Source of the DNA: Cupriavidus necator
GTDB taxonomy: Bacteria > Pseudomonadota > Gammaproteobacteria > Burkholderiales > Burkholderiaceae
DNA length: 64,000 bases
Reading direction: 5' to 3'
Assembly: GCA_022041995.1 (NCBI GenBank)
Contig: CP074381.1
Span: 1,302,001-1,366,000, forward strand
Both the position numbers and the translations under genes were made by a program. Each line of letters opens with the position of its first letter. Within the stretch, counting starts at the first letter, position 1. The notes under the pieces are model-generated. The model was not told where the DNA came from and did not search any database. It worked only from the letters and a program-made list of their open reading frames with translations. Positions 19,824 to 29,534 of the stretch are shown here, piece by piece.

Positions 19824-20450
19824 ATGGCGCGCATGACGACCGAGCTCACCCCCGCGCGCCGCTACCGCGGCGCCGAAGCCGAAGAACGACGTGCCCAACG
19901 CCGTGTGCAGCTGATTGCCGCGGCCGTGCAGGTCTACGGCGAGCGCGGCTACCAGAACGCCACCGTCAAGGCCGTGTGCGAGGCCGCGGGCCTGACCGAA
20001 CGGTATTTCTATGAGTCGTTTGCCAACAGCGAGGCCTTGCTGCTGGCATCGTTTCAAACGGTGACCCACCGCTTGCTGCACACCCTCGCCCTGGCGGGCG
20101 AGGGGGGCGGAGGCAACGGCCAGCAACGCGCACTGGCCATGCTGCGGGCGTATTTCGGGGCACTGCAGCGCGAGCCGCGTTCAGCGCGGGTGTTCCTGGT
20201 GGAAATCCGCGGCGTCAGCAAGCTTGTCGACGGGGCGCTGGCGGATTCGCTGGATGAATTCGGCGGGCTGCTGGCGCAAGCCCTGCTGCCGCCGGGACGC
20301 AAGCTGGATCCGTTGCTGACGGCGGGGGTGGCGGGCGGCGTCGTCCACATCGCCCTGCGCTGGATCACGCACGGCTACGCGCCCGATGTGGAGGTGGTCG
20401 CGCACACGGCGCTACAGCTGGCCCTGGTGCTGGCGCACCAGCCGGACTAG
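19824..20450 (+). CDS. TetR family regulator, EthR-like position
   Basis: A 208-residue regulator with an N-terminal TetR helix-turn-helix (about residues 28-75; GYQNATVKAVCEAAGLTERYFYESF) and a ligand-binding C-terminal helical domain. It is divergent from an EthA-like monooxygenase operon, and the shared intergenic region holds a perfect palindrome and an extra half site. It probably represses that operon and itself until a small hydrophobic compound binds. Two starts are possible: the ATG at 19824, or 19833 three codons later. Confidence 0.88.
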   Translation: MARMTTELTPARRYRGAEAEERRAQRRVQLIAAAVQVYGERGYQNATVKAVCEAAGLTERYFYESFANSEALLLASFQTVTHRLLHTLALAGEGGGGNGQQRALAMLRAYFGALQREPRSARVFLVEIRGVSKLVDGALADSLDEFGGLLAQALLPPGRKLDPLLTAGVAGGVVHIALRWITHGYAPDVEVVAHTALQLALVLAHQPD

Positions 20451-20465
20451 GACACTAGGCCCGGG

Positions 20466-21110
20466 TCACAGCTGCGGCGCCGGCGTCTTTTCCCTGAACT
20501 CGCATAGCGGCTCGATCACGCAGTGCCAGCACTCGGGCTTGCGGGCCTTGCAGACGTAGCGGCCATGCAGGATCAGCCAGTGGTGGGCATCGTGCAGGAA
20601 CTCATGCGGGACGCACTTGAGCAGTTTCTGCTCGACGATCTGCACGGTCTTGCCCGGCGCCAGCCCGGTGCGGTTCGATACCCGGAAGATATGCGTGTCC
20701 ACCGCGATGGTGGGCTCGCCGAACGCGGTGTTGAGCACCACGTTGGCGGTCTTGCGGCCCACCCCCGGCAGGGCCTCCAGCGCTTCACGCTCGGGCGGGA
20801 CCTTGCCGCCGTGGCGCTCGACCAGGATGCGGCAGGTTTCGATCACGTGCTTCGCCTTGGTCTTGTACAGCCCGATGGTCTTGATGTACTCGCCGAGGCC
20901 GGCTTCGCCCAGGTCCAGCATCTGCTGCGGGGTATGCGCCACCGGGAACAGCCGCCGCGTGGCCTTGTTGACGCCGACGTCGGTCGCCTGCGCCGACAAC
21001 AGCACGGCGATCAGCAACTCGAACGGCGAGCTGTATTCCAGTTCGGTGGCCGGGGCAGGGTTGGTTTCGCGCAGCGTCTCAAAGATGGCACGGCACTTGG
21101 CGGCATTCAT
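20466..21110 (-). CDS. nth: Endonuclease III
   Basis: A DNA glycosylase and AP lyase that removes oxidised pyrimidines. The 214-residue protein has the helix-hairpin-helix [14 protein letters not shown] with the catalytic Lys, the catalytic Asp in VDTHI, and the C-terminal [4Fe-4S] ligand pattern C-x6-C-x2-C-x5-C ([17 protein letters not shown]). Length equals that of the E. coli enzyme (211). The ATG at 21110 overlaps the rsxB stop in ATGA, so it is co-translated with an iron-sulphur protein. Confidence 0.97.
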   Translation of the reverse strand: MNAAKCRAIFETLRETNPAPATELEYSSPFELLIAVLLSAQATDVGVNKATRRLFPVAHTPQQMLDLGEAGLGEYIKTIGLYKTKAKHVIETCRILVERHGGKVPPEREALEALPGVGRKTANVVLNTAFGEPTIAVDTHIFRVSNRTGLAPGKTVQIVEQKLLKCVPHEFLHDAHHWLILHGRYVCKARKPECWHCVIEPLCEFREKTPAPQL

Positions 21111-21915
21111 TGTTTTTCTTCTGGGTCGGTATTGGCGTTCTGGCCGGATGCAGGCTCGGCAAGTCCCGCACGCGCGCGCCGTGCTTCGGCGGCGTCGATC
21201 TGAGCCTGCACCGCGGCCGAGACGTTCTCCGTATTGCGCGGCTTTGCGGCCAGCTGCTTCTGCCGGCGCGTTCGATGGCGGCCTGGATGATGGCGCGCTT
21301 GCGTTCCTGCGCGGCGCGCTCGGCATCGTTCTCCGGCGCTTCGGCCTGCACCGCGGCCAGCTTGGCGGCGGCCTTGGCGGCCAGGCGCGCGTCGTTTTCT
21401 TCGCGCTCGCGCACCAGCCGCGCATTGCGCGCCAGGTAGCGCGCGTGCGCGGCATCGGCCTGCGCCTGCGACCACGCGGCCCAGCCGGTGCGCTCACCGG
21501 TGACCGGAACCATGTCGATGCAGTCGACCGGGCATGGCGCCACGCACAGGTCGCAGCCGGTGCACCAGTCAGGGATCACGGTATGCATCTGCTTGGCGGC
21601 GCCGGCAATCGCATCGACCGGACAGGCCTGGATGCAAAGCGTGCAGCCGATGCAAAGGCTCTCGTCGATGCGGGCCACCGCGCGCGGCTGCTCGCTGCCG
21701 CGTTCCGGGTCCAGCGGCAGCGGTTCGGTGCCCAGCACCGCGGCCAGGCGCGCGATCCCTTGCGCGCCGCCGGGCGGGCAGCGGTTGCAGGCGGCTTCGC
21801 CGCTGGCCATGGCTTCAGCGTAGGGGCGGCAGCCGTTGAAGCCGCATTTGGTGCACTGGGTCTGGGGCAGCAGCGCTTCGATGCGGTCGGCAAGGGACTT
21901 GACGGCGGGATTCAC
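21107..21915 (-). CDS. rsxB: RnfB/RsxB-like electron transport protein, interrupted by an apparent 1-base deletion
   Basis: A ferredoxin-like protein of 269 residues when one base is restored. It has the RnfB-type first cluster motif (Cys21, 24, 29 and 46; [10 protein letters not shown] then CNRCPPGG) and two bacterial ferredoxin clusters, [12 protein letters not shown] and [12 protein letters not shown], then a charged tail. It lacks the N-terminal membrane helix of classical RnfB, and no other rnf/rsx genes are nearby, so it may act as a soluble electron carrier. The frame changes after [12 protein letters not shown]; one extra base beside the GG at 21265-21266 restores a tail ending EEKQ that overlaps the nth start. 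The GTG at 21915 is chosen because the RnfB block starts there. It may supply electrons or clusters for nth, which is inference. Confidence 0.82.
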
Positions 21916-22208
21916 GACTACGGGCAGGAAATCAGGGGACAAAACAGGGGTCAAGGCCGGATCAGAACGGTCAAGAACGATATTTGCGGGGCGCTGTGAG
22001 GGTTTGGCGACATAACAGCCGAACCCTGCGGCGGACAATAGGCCAGCAACCCTGCGGCACCGGGGTCTCTGTGGACCCTGCGCGCCATCGCTCCGCAAGG
22101 ATTATCCCCGATTTCGCCGGCGGGCAGAAACGGCGATGATGCGCGCACCGCCGGATTGCCGCATTCCGGCCTATGCCATAATCCGCGCAACGATCGACCA
22201 GCCACCCC

Positions 22209-22844
22209 ATGTCAACTGAGCCCAAGACCAAACGCGACCCGGAAGGGACGCGCCGACGCATCCTCGCTGCGGCCACCGAGGAATTCGCCAAGGGGGGTCT
22301 GGCCGGCGCCCGCGTCGACCAGATTGCCCGGCGTGCGGAAACCAACGAACGCATGCTGTACTACTACTACGGCAGCAAGGAAGGCCTCTTCCTGGCGGTG
22401 CTTGAGAAGCAATACGCCAATTTCCGCGCCGACGAGGAGCAGCTGCACCTCGTCGACGAAGACCCGGTCCAGGGCGTGCGCACGCTGGCGCGTTTCGTCT
22501 GGGACTGGTATTACGAGCATCCGGAGTTCATCCGCCTGGTCAACAGCGAGAACCTGCACGAGGCCCGGCACCTGAAGAAGTCGGCGCAGCTGCAGCAGCT
22601 GATCAACCCGGTGGTGGATGTGCTGGCCGACGTGATCCGGCGCGGGCAGGAACAAGGCGTGTTCCGCGACAATATCGACGTGCCGCAGTTCTACCTGACG
22701 ATTTCCGCGCTGGGCTACTACGTGCTGTCCAACCGCTACACCATCAGCGCCGTGATCGGTCGCGACGTGGCCTCGCAGCAGGAGCATGAGCGCTTTGCCG
22801 AGCTGCACTCGGAAATGCTGCTCAGCTACCTGAAGAAGCACTGA
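22209..22844 (+). CDS. TetR family transcriptional regulator
   Basis: A 211-residue protein with a TetR helix-turn-helix at about residues 15-60 (TRRRILAAATEEFAKGG, then VDQIARRAETNERMLYYYYGSKEGLF) and a C-terminal domain with DWYYEHPEFIRLVNSENLHEARH, as in a widespread subgroup often linked to catabolic genes. No target is obvious: rsxB is divergent about 290 bases away and phaZ1 is convergent. A strong terminator follows. The ATG is the only good start before the domain. Confidence 0.88.
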   Translation: MSTEPKTKRDPEGTRRRILAAATEEFAKGGLAGARVDQIARRAETNERMLYYYYGSKEGLFLAVLEKQYANFRADEEQLHLVDEDPVQGVRTLARFVWDWYYEHPEFIRLVNSENLHEARHLKKSAQLQQLINPVVDVLADVIRRGQEQGVFRDNIDVPQFYLTISALGYYVLSNRYTISAVIGRDVASQQEHERFAELHSEMLLSYLKKH

Positions 22845-22870
22845 ACCTCCCGGCCCGAACCCGCAAGAAG

Positions 22871-22898
22871 AAACGCCCGCGATCGCGGGCGTTTTTTT
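22871..22898. terminator. Intrinsic terminator
   Basis: The perfect palindrome AAACGCCCGCGA/TCGCGGGCGTTT is followed by a run of seven T. It closes the TetR gene. The AAA on its other side could also help stop the convergent phaZ1 transcript, whose stop codon lies at the edge of the T run. Confidence 0.9.
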
Positions 22899-24156
22899 AC
22901 TTGGTGGCCGAGGCCTGATGGTACTTGCGGATAAAGTCGCGCAGCTGCGGGTAGATCTCCTCGCGCCAGCGCCGGCCCGAGAAGATGCCGTAGTGGCCGC
23001 AGTGTTCCGCATTCAGGTGCTGCTTGCGGGCTTTCGGAATGCCAGCGCACAGGTCGTGCGCCGCGGCGGTCTGGCCCGCGCCGGAGATGTCGTCCAGCTC
23101 GCCCTCGATGGTCATCAGCGCGGTGCTCTTGATGTCCTGCGGCCGCACCGGATTGCCGTCGATGGCCCAGGTGCCGTTGGCCAGGCGGAATTCCTGGAAT
23201 ACCTCGCGGATGGTGTCGAGGTAGTACTCGGCGGCCATGTCGAGCACTGCGTTGTATTCGTCGTAGAAGCGCACGTGGGCTTCGGCGTCGTCCGCATCGC
23301 CTTCGACCAGGCTCAGGTAGAAGTCATAGTGCGACGACAGGTGGCGGTCCGGGTTCATCGCCACGAAGCCGGCATGCTGCAGGAAGCCCGGGTACACGCG
23401 GCGCCCGTGGCCGGGGTAGTTGGCTGGCACGGTGTAAATGACGTTGTTCTCGAACCACTCGAACGACTTGTTGGTCGCCAGCGAGTTGACCGAGGTGGGG
23501 CTCTTGCGGGCGTCGATCGGGCCGCCCATCATGGTCATGGTGCGCGGCGTCTTCTCGCCGGCCGAGGCCATCAGCGAGATCGCGGCCAGCACCGGTACCG
23601 TGGGCTGGCACACCGAGATCACATGCAGGTTCTCGGCGCCGATATGGCGGATGAATTCCTGGATGTAGTAGATGTAGTCGGACAGGTGGAACGCGCCATT
23701 CTCCACCGGCACCATGCGTGCGTCGATCCAGTCGGTCACGTAGACCTTGTGGTCCTGCAGCAGCGTGCGCACCGTGTCGCGCAGCAGCGTGGCATGGTGG
23801 CCCGACAGCGGCGCGGCCACCAGCACCACGGGCTCATCCTTGAGCAGCTTGATGGTCTCCGGGTCGTCGGCATAGCGCTTGAAGCGCACCAGCTTGCAGA
23901 AGGGCTTCTCGAGCACGGTCTGCTCGACGATGGGGATGTCGCGCCCGTTGGAGCGCACCGACTTGATGTCGAATTCCGGTTTTTCGTATTCCTTGCCGAG
24001 CCGGTACAACAGTTCATAGCCGGCAGCCAGGCGGGGTGCGCCGGGAACCAGCGAGAGCGGGCTGAGGGGGTTGGTGAAGGTCTTGGCCGTGGCCTGGGCC
24101 CACGCGGTCAGCGGGTGCAGGATTGAGCGCTGGAACTCATGCAATTGGTAGAGCAT
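22897..24156 (-). CDS. phaZ1: Intracellular polyhydroxyalkanoate depolymerase PhaZ1
   Basis: Degrades stored poly(3-hydroxybutyrate) granules inside the cell. The 419-residue protein has the same length as, and closely matches, the R. eutropha PhaZ1 sequence I remember, from MLYQLHEFQRSILHPLTAWA on. The nucleophile is Cys183 in VISVCQPTVP, replacing the usual lipase Ser, with Asp and His supplied by EGELDDISG and EHCGHYGIFSG near the C-terminus. There is no signal peptide, as expected for granule-bound enzymes. It is a strong marker for Cupriavidus. The upstream region is unusually AT-rich for this genome. It is transcribed alone. Confidence 0.96.
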   Translation of the reverse strand: MLYQLHEFQRSILHPLTAWAQATAKTFTNPLSPLSLVPGAPRLAAGYELLYRLGKEYEKPEFDIKSVRSNGRDIPIVEQTVLEKPFCKLVRFKRYADDPETIKLLKDEPVVLVAAPLSGHHATLLRDTVRTLLQDHKVYVTDWIDARMVPVENGAFHLSDYIYYIQEFIRHIGAENLHVISVCQPTVPVLAAISLMASAGEKTPRTMTMMGGPIDARKSPTSVNSLATNKSFEWFENNVIYTVPANYPGHGRRVYPGFLQHAGFVAMNPDRHLSSHYDFYLSLVEGDADDAEAHVRFYDEYNAVLDMAAEYYLDTIREVFQEFRLANGTWAIDGNPVRPQDIKSTALMTIEGELDDISGAGQTAAAHDLCAGIPKARKQHLNAEHCGHYGIFSGRRWREEIYPQLRDFIRKYHQASATK

Positions 24157-24470
24157 GCCTTTTCTGCCTGGGGGTCTAGCTATGAGGTACGTACTACCAG
24201 GTACTAATGTACTGACAATACACCGTGGATCGTGCCGCCGATTATGCCTTTAATCGAACGACCGTGCTAACGATCTTGCTGTGCAGCATATACCTTAAAG
24301 TACATCCATTGGTGCGGAAAACAATAAGGCAAAAGGCTGATTTCTTGATGACATTGGCCGATAAATCGTAAACAAATGCAAAAAGCGGCCGAAGCCGCTT
24401 TTTGTGCAATTGCTTTGTGACGCTTGCGCCAGTCGCCACCGTGGTGCGGGATGGCGATTTCAAAGGGCTT
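24157..24470. other. Intergenic region between phaZ1 and tyrB
   Basis: About 314 bases with clearly lower GC than the surroundings. Near phaZ1 the word GTAC is repeated four times within 30 bases (24188-24212), with a possible minus-35 TTGTCA on the minus strand; the phaZ1 promoter probably lies here. An intrinsic terminator for tyrB lies at the far end. A 73-codon open frame crosses the terminator and is not convincing as a gene. Confidence 0.5.
24379..24404. terminator. Intrinsic terminator after tyrB
   Basis: CAAAAAGCGGC and GCCGCTTTTTG form a stem around a CGAA loop, with A/T runs on both sides. It lies just downstream of tyrB on the minus strand. Confidence 0.85.
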
Positions 24471-25666
24471 TTACATCACAGCTGCGATCGCATCGACGAC
24501 AGCGTCGATGTTGCGGCTGTTCAGCGCGGCCACGCAGATGCGGCCGGTGCCGACGGCGTAGATGCCGTGCTCATTGCGCAGGCGGTCCACCTGGGCCGAG
24601 GTCAGGCCCGAGTACGAGAACATGCCGCGCTGTGCCTTGACGAAGGAGAAGTCGCCCGGCACGCCCTTGGCGGCCAGCTTGTCCACCAGCGCATGGCGCA
24701 TCAGCTTGATGCGGTCGCGCATCTCGGCCAGTTCTTCTTCCCACATGGCGCGCAGTTCCGGGCTGTTCAGCACGGTGGCGACCACGGTGCCGCCGTGCGT
24801 CGGCGGGTTGGAATAGTTGGTGCGGATCACGCGCTTGACCTGCGACATCACGCGCTGCGCTTCTTCCTTGCTGGTGGTGACGATCGACAGCGCGCCCACG
24901 CGCTCGCCGTACAGCGAGAAGCTCTTCGAGAACGAGCTCGACACGAAGAAGGGCAGGCCGGAGTCCGCGAACAGGCGCACGGCGGCGCCGTCCGGGTCGA
25001 TGCCGTCGGCAAAGCCCTGGTAGGCCATGTCCAGGAACGGGATCAGGTTGCGTTCCTTGACCAGTTCCACCACCTGCTTCCACTGCTCGGGCGACAGGTC
25101 CACGCCGGTCGGGTTGTGGCAGCAGGCGTGCAGCACGACGATGGTGTTGGCCGGGAACGACTTCAGCGATTCCACCATGCCGGCAAAGTTCAGGCCGTGG
25201 CTGGGGGCGTCGTAGTAGGCATAGTTGACCACCGGGAAGCCGGCGGATTCGAACAGTGCGCGGTGGTTTTCCCAGCTCGGGTCGCTGATGGCGACCTTGG
25301 CGTCCGGGTACAGGCGCTTCAGGAAGTCGGCGCCGATCTTCAGCGCACCGGTGCCGCCGAGTGCCTGTGCCGTCACTACGCGGCCTTCCGTGATCAGCGG
25401 CGATTCCTTGCCGAACAGCAGCGTCTGCACGGCCTGGTCATAGGCGGCGATGCCTTCGATCGGCAGGTAGCCACGCGGGGTGGCCGTGGTCAGGCGCGCC
25501 TTTTCTGCCTCCTGGACGGCGCGCAGCAGGGGGATTTTCCCTTCGTCGGTGAAGTACACGCCAACGCCCAGGTTGACCTTGGTCGGGCGGGTGTCGGCAT
25601 TGAAGGCTTCGTTGAGGCCCAGGATCGGGTCGCGCGGGCCATCTCGACGGCAGAAAACAAACTCAT
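24471..25666 (-). CDS. tyrB: Aromatic/aspartate aminotransferase, interrupted by an apparent 1-base deletion
   Basis: A class I PLP aminotransferase of 398 residues when one base is restored, the usual length of TyrB/AspC. The PLP lysine lies in SSSFSKSFSLYGERVG; other family blocks are HACCHNPTGVDL and the C-terminal GRICVAALN. It moves amino groups between aromatic amino acids or aspartate and 2-oxoglutarate. The first 11 residues (MSLFSAVEMA) read in one frame and the rest, starting RDPILGLNEAFN, in another. One more base in the GGG at 25636-25638 joins them, so a sequencing error is likely. Taking the later start would wrongly drop about 36 N-terminal residues. A terminator follows; uvrB is divergent. 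Confidence 0.9.
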
Positions 25667-25831
25667 TTGGAATCTCGTGGTCGGCTATGTAGGAAAACGG
25701 AAGGCGTAGAATGCTCCGTACTGCGCAGGGGCTGGCAGGCCCCGTTCACTCGGCTTGAAGCGGGGCTGACAACCCCAAGATTCTAGCGTATCCGCCCGTT
25801 TTCCTGAGGTATTTCCCTAATTCCGCCCCCT

Positions 25832-27916
<2,085 letters not shown>

Positions 27917-27989
27917 TACGCGCGGTGCCGGTTGCCGGCTCCGGCTGGCCTATAGTGAAATGCGTCACACCTGATCGGGGAGGCGCATC

Positions 27990-28289
27990 ATGGTAAAGCT
28001 TGGACTATGGGTGCCGCTGGAAGCCAGGCCGGGCAAGGAGCAGGAGGTTGAGCAGTTCCTGCGCGACGGGCAGGCTCTGGTGGAGCAGGAGGCCGGCACC
28101 ACGGCCTGGTTCGCGCTGCGGCTGGGCCCGTCGATGTTCGGCATCTTCGATGCTTTCCCCGATGAGTCGGCGCGCGAGGCGCACCTCGGCGGCAAGGTCG
28201 CGGCGGCGCTGATGGCCAGGGCGCCGGAACTGTTCATGGGAACGCCGCCGATCCAGAAGCTGGAGGTAGTGGCGGCCAAGCTGCCTTGA
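27990..28289 (+). CDS. Antibiotic biosynthesis monooxygenase (ABM) domain protein
   Basis: A 99-residue single-domain protein of the dimeric alpha/beta barrel type. The pattern VPLEARPGKEQEVEQFL, then EAGTTAWFALRLG and FGIFDAFPDESAREAHL, is that of the ABM/YgiN group. Members include cofactor-free quinol monooxygenases and haem-degrading or uncharacterised enzymes. It is probably cytoplasmic. The substrate is unknown. It has a GGGGAGG ribosome site and is the first of three small genes on this strand. Confidence 0.8.
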   Translation: MVKLGLWVPLEARPGKEQEVEQFLRDGQALVEQEAGTTAWFALRLGPSMFGIFDAFPDESAREAHLGGKVAAALMARAPELFMGTPPIQKLEVVAAKLP

Positions 28290-28311
28290 TGGCGAACGAC
28301 AAGGAGCTACG

Positions 28312-28533
28312 ATGGAACGCCAGTTTGAATACGGCGGCTATGCGGTCGTGGTCAGCGCGATCCCGAATGCCGCCGGCGGGTTTGCGGCACAGATGCGCAT
28401 CGCCGATGCCTTCGGCGAGCCTTCCGGCCCCAGCTTCGAGGCGATTGCGGGCGACGCGCCCACGCCCGAAGGGGCCATCGCCCTGGCGGAGGCCGGCGCC
28501 ATGCGGGCGATCGACGCCGGCGAGGTCAACTAG
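28312..28533 (+). CDS. Small conserved-looking protein, function unknown
   Basis: A 73-residue acidic protein (MERQFEYGGYAVVVSAIPN...) with no signal peptide or membrane segment. A good ribosome site (AAGGAG) lies before the ATG, 22 bases after the ABM gene, so co-transcription is likely. The pattern GYAVVVSA, QMRIADAFGE and a late EGAIALAEAGAMRAID resembles small proteins seen in Burkholderiaceae, but I cannot name a family. A long inverted repeat follows the stop codon. Confidence 0.65.
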   Translation: MERQFEYGGYAVVVSAIPNAAGGFAAQMRIADAFGEPSGPSFEAIAGDAPTPEGAIALAEAGAMRAIDAGEVN

Positions 28534-28587
28534 TCCGCTGAATCATTGACATGACAGGCACCGACCAATTTCAGTGATTCAGTGGAC
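28533..28587. repeat. 17-base inverted repeat between two small genes
   Basis: The arms 28533-28549 and 28571-28587 match in 15 of 17 positions as an inverted repeat; the two differences would be G-U pairs in RNA. A 21-base loop separates them. There is no T run, so it is more likely an RNA stem that protects or controls the flanking transcripts, or the trace of a small repeat, than a simple terminator. Confidence 0.6.
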
Positions 28588-28624
28588 AAGCCAGGTATGC
28601 CCCCATTTTCCGTGGAGAACCACA

Positions 28625-28867
28625 ATGGCCGAAATCGGCGAATGGAAGAAGAAGGTCTATGAAACCCACGAGGTGCAGGTCCAGGTCAGACAGCGCTCAC
28701 AGAGCGAATGGTCCTACACCGTGCGCGTCTGCCGCCCCGGCACCAATATCCGCGCCGCCGGCACGCTGACCGAGGCCTCGCGCATCACCGAGCACTACAA
28801 ATCGCGCGAGGCCGCGGAAGTGGCGGGGTTTGCGCACGGCGAGCGGCTGGCCAAGCAGTTGGCCTGA
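28625..28867 (+). CDS. Small protein, function unknown
   Basis: An 80-residue basic protein (MAEIGEWKKKVYETHEVQVQVR...) with no signal or membrane segment. It contains the pattern WSYTVRVCRPG and a late SREAAEVAGFAHGERLAKQLA. The ATG at 28625 is preceded by GTGGAGAACC; the open frame extends upstream into the inverted repeat, which I do not take as coding. It may be transcribed with the two small genes before it. I do not recognise a family. Confidence 0.6.
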   Translation: MAEIGEWKKKVYETHEVQVQVRQRSQSEWSYTVRVCRPGTNIRAAGTLTEASRITEHYKSREAAEVAGFAHGERLAKQLA

Positions 28868-28959
28868 GAGAGGCTGCGGGTAGAATTGCGGCTGGCTGGC
28901 CGGCGACCTTGCCGTGCGCCGGTGCGCCTGCCGTTCCACTCCCGCCTAGCCGTGATCCA

Positions 28960-29447
28960 ATGAAGACATACGCCATCCTGATGTGTTGCATGGGAAACAT
29001 CTGCCGTTCCCCGACGGCGGAGGCGTGCTGCGCGCCAAGCTGGCTGCGGCCGGGCTGGACGCGCTGGTGGAGCTGGATTCGGCTGGCACGCATGAATACC
29101 ACCTCGGCCGCGCTCCCGATCCCCGCACCCAGCGCCACGCGCTGCAGCGCGGCTATGACCTGTCCGCGCTGCGCGCGCGCAAGGTCGGACTGCCTGACTT
29201 CGACCGCTTCGACCTGATCCTGGCGATGGACCGCGAGAACCTGGCCGGCCTGGCGCGGCTGCGCCCCGACGCCGGCGCCAAGCTGCGCCTGCTGATGAGC
29301 TTCGCCACCCGCCACGATGCCGACGAGGTGCCGGACCCCTACTACGGCGAAGGCGATGGCTTCGAGCGCGTGCTCGACTACATCGAAGATGCCTGCGACG
29401 GCCTGGTGGCCGAGCTGCGCCAGCGCCTGCAAGGCAGCGCCGGCTGA
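28960..29447 (+). CDS. Low-molecular-weight protein tyrosine phosphatase, interrupted by an apparent 1-base deletion
   Basis: A phosphotyrosine phosphatase of 162 residues once one base is restored. The P-loop CMGNICRSPTAE gives the catalytic Cys and Arg (C-x5-R-S), and the general acid Asp is in PDPYYG near residue 125. These enzymes act on tyrosine kinases of capsule export or on other phosphoproteins. The frame breaks right after SPTAE; one extra G beside 29022-29023 joins it to GVLRAKLAAAGLDAL. The start MKTYAIL fits the family, so an error in the sequence is more likely than gene loss. No polysaccharide genes are nearby. Confidence 0.87.
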
Positions 29448-29534
29448 CCCGGGCGCCCGTTCCGTCGTCTTGTCTGCGGCCCGCGCCGCGACGCCACGCG
29501 CGCCGCGGCCGGCGGCCCGATTTCACGAGAATCC

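Noticed and set aside
24242..24463. Possible 73-residue protein between phaZ1 and tyrB
   Set aside because: It runs through the intrinsic terminator at 24379-24404 and lacks a ribosome site.
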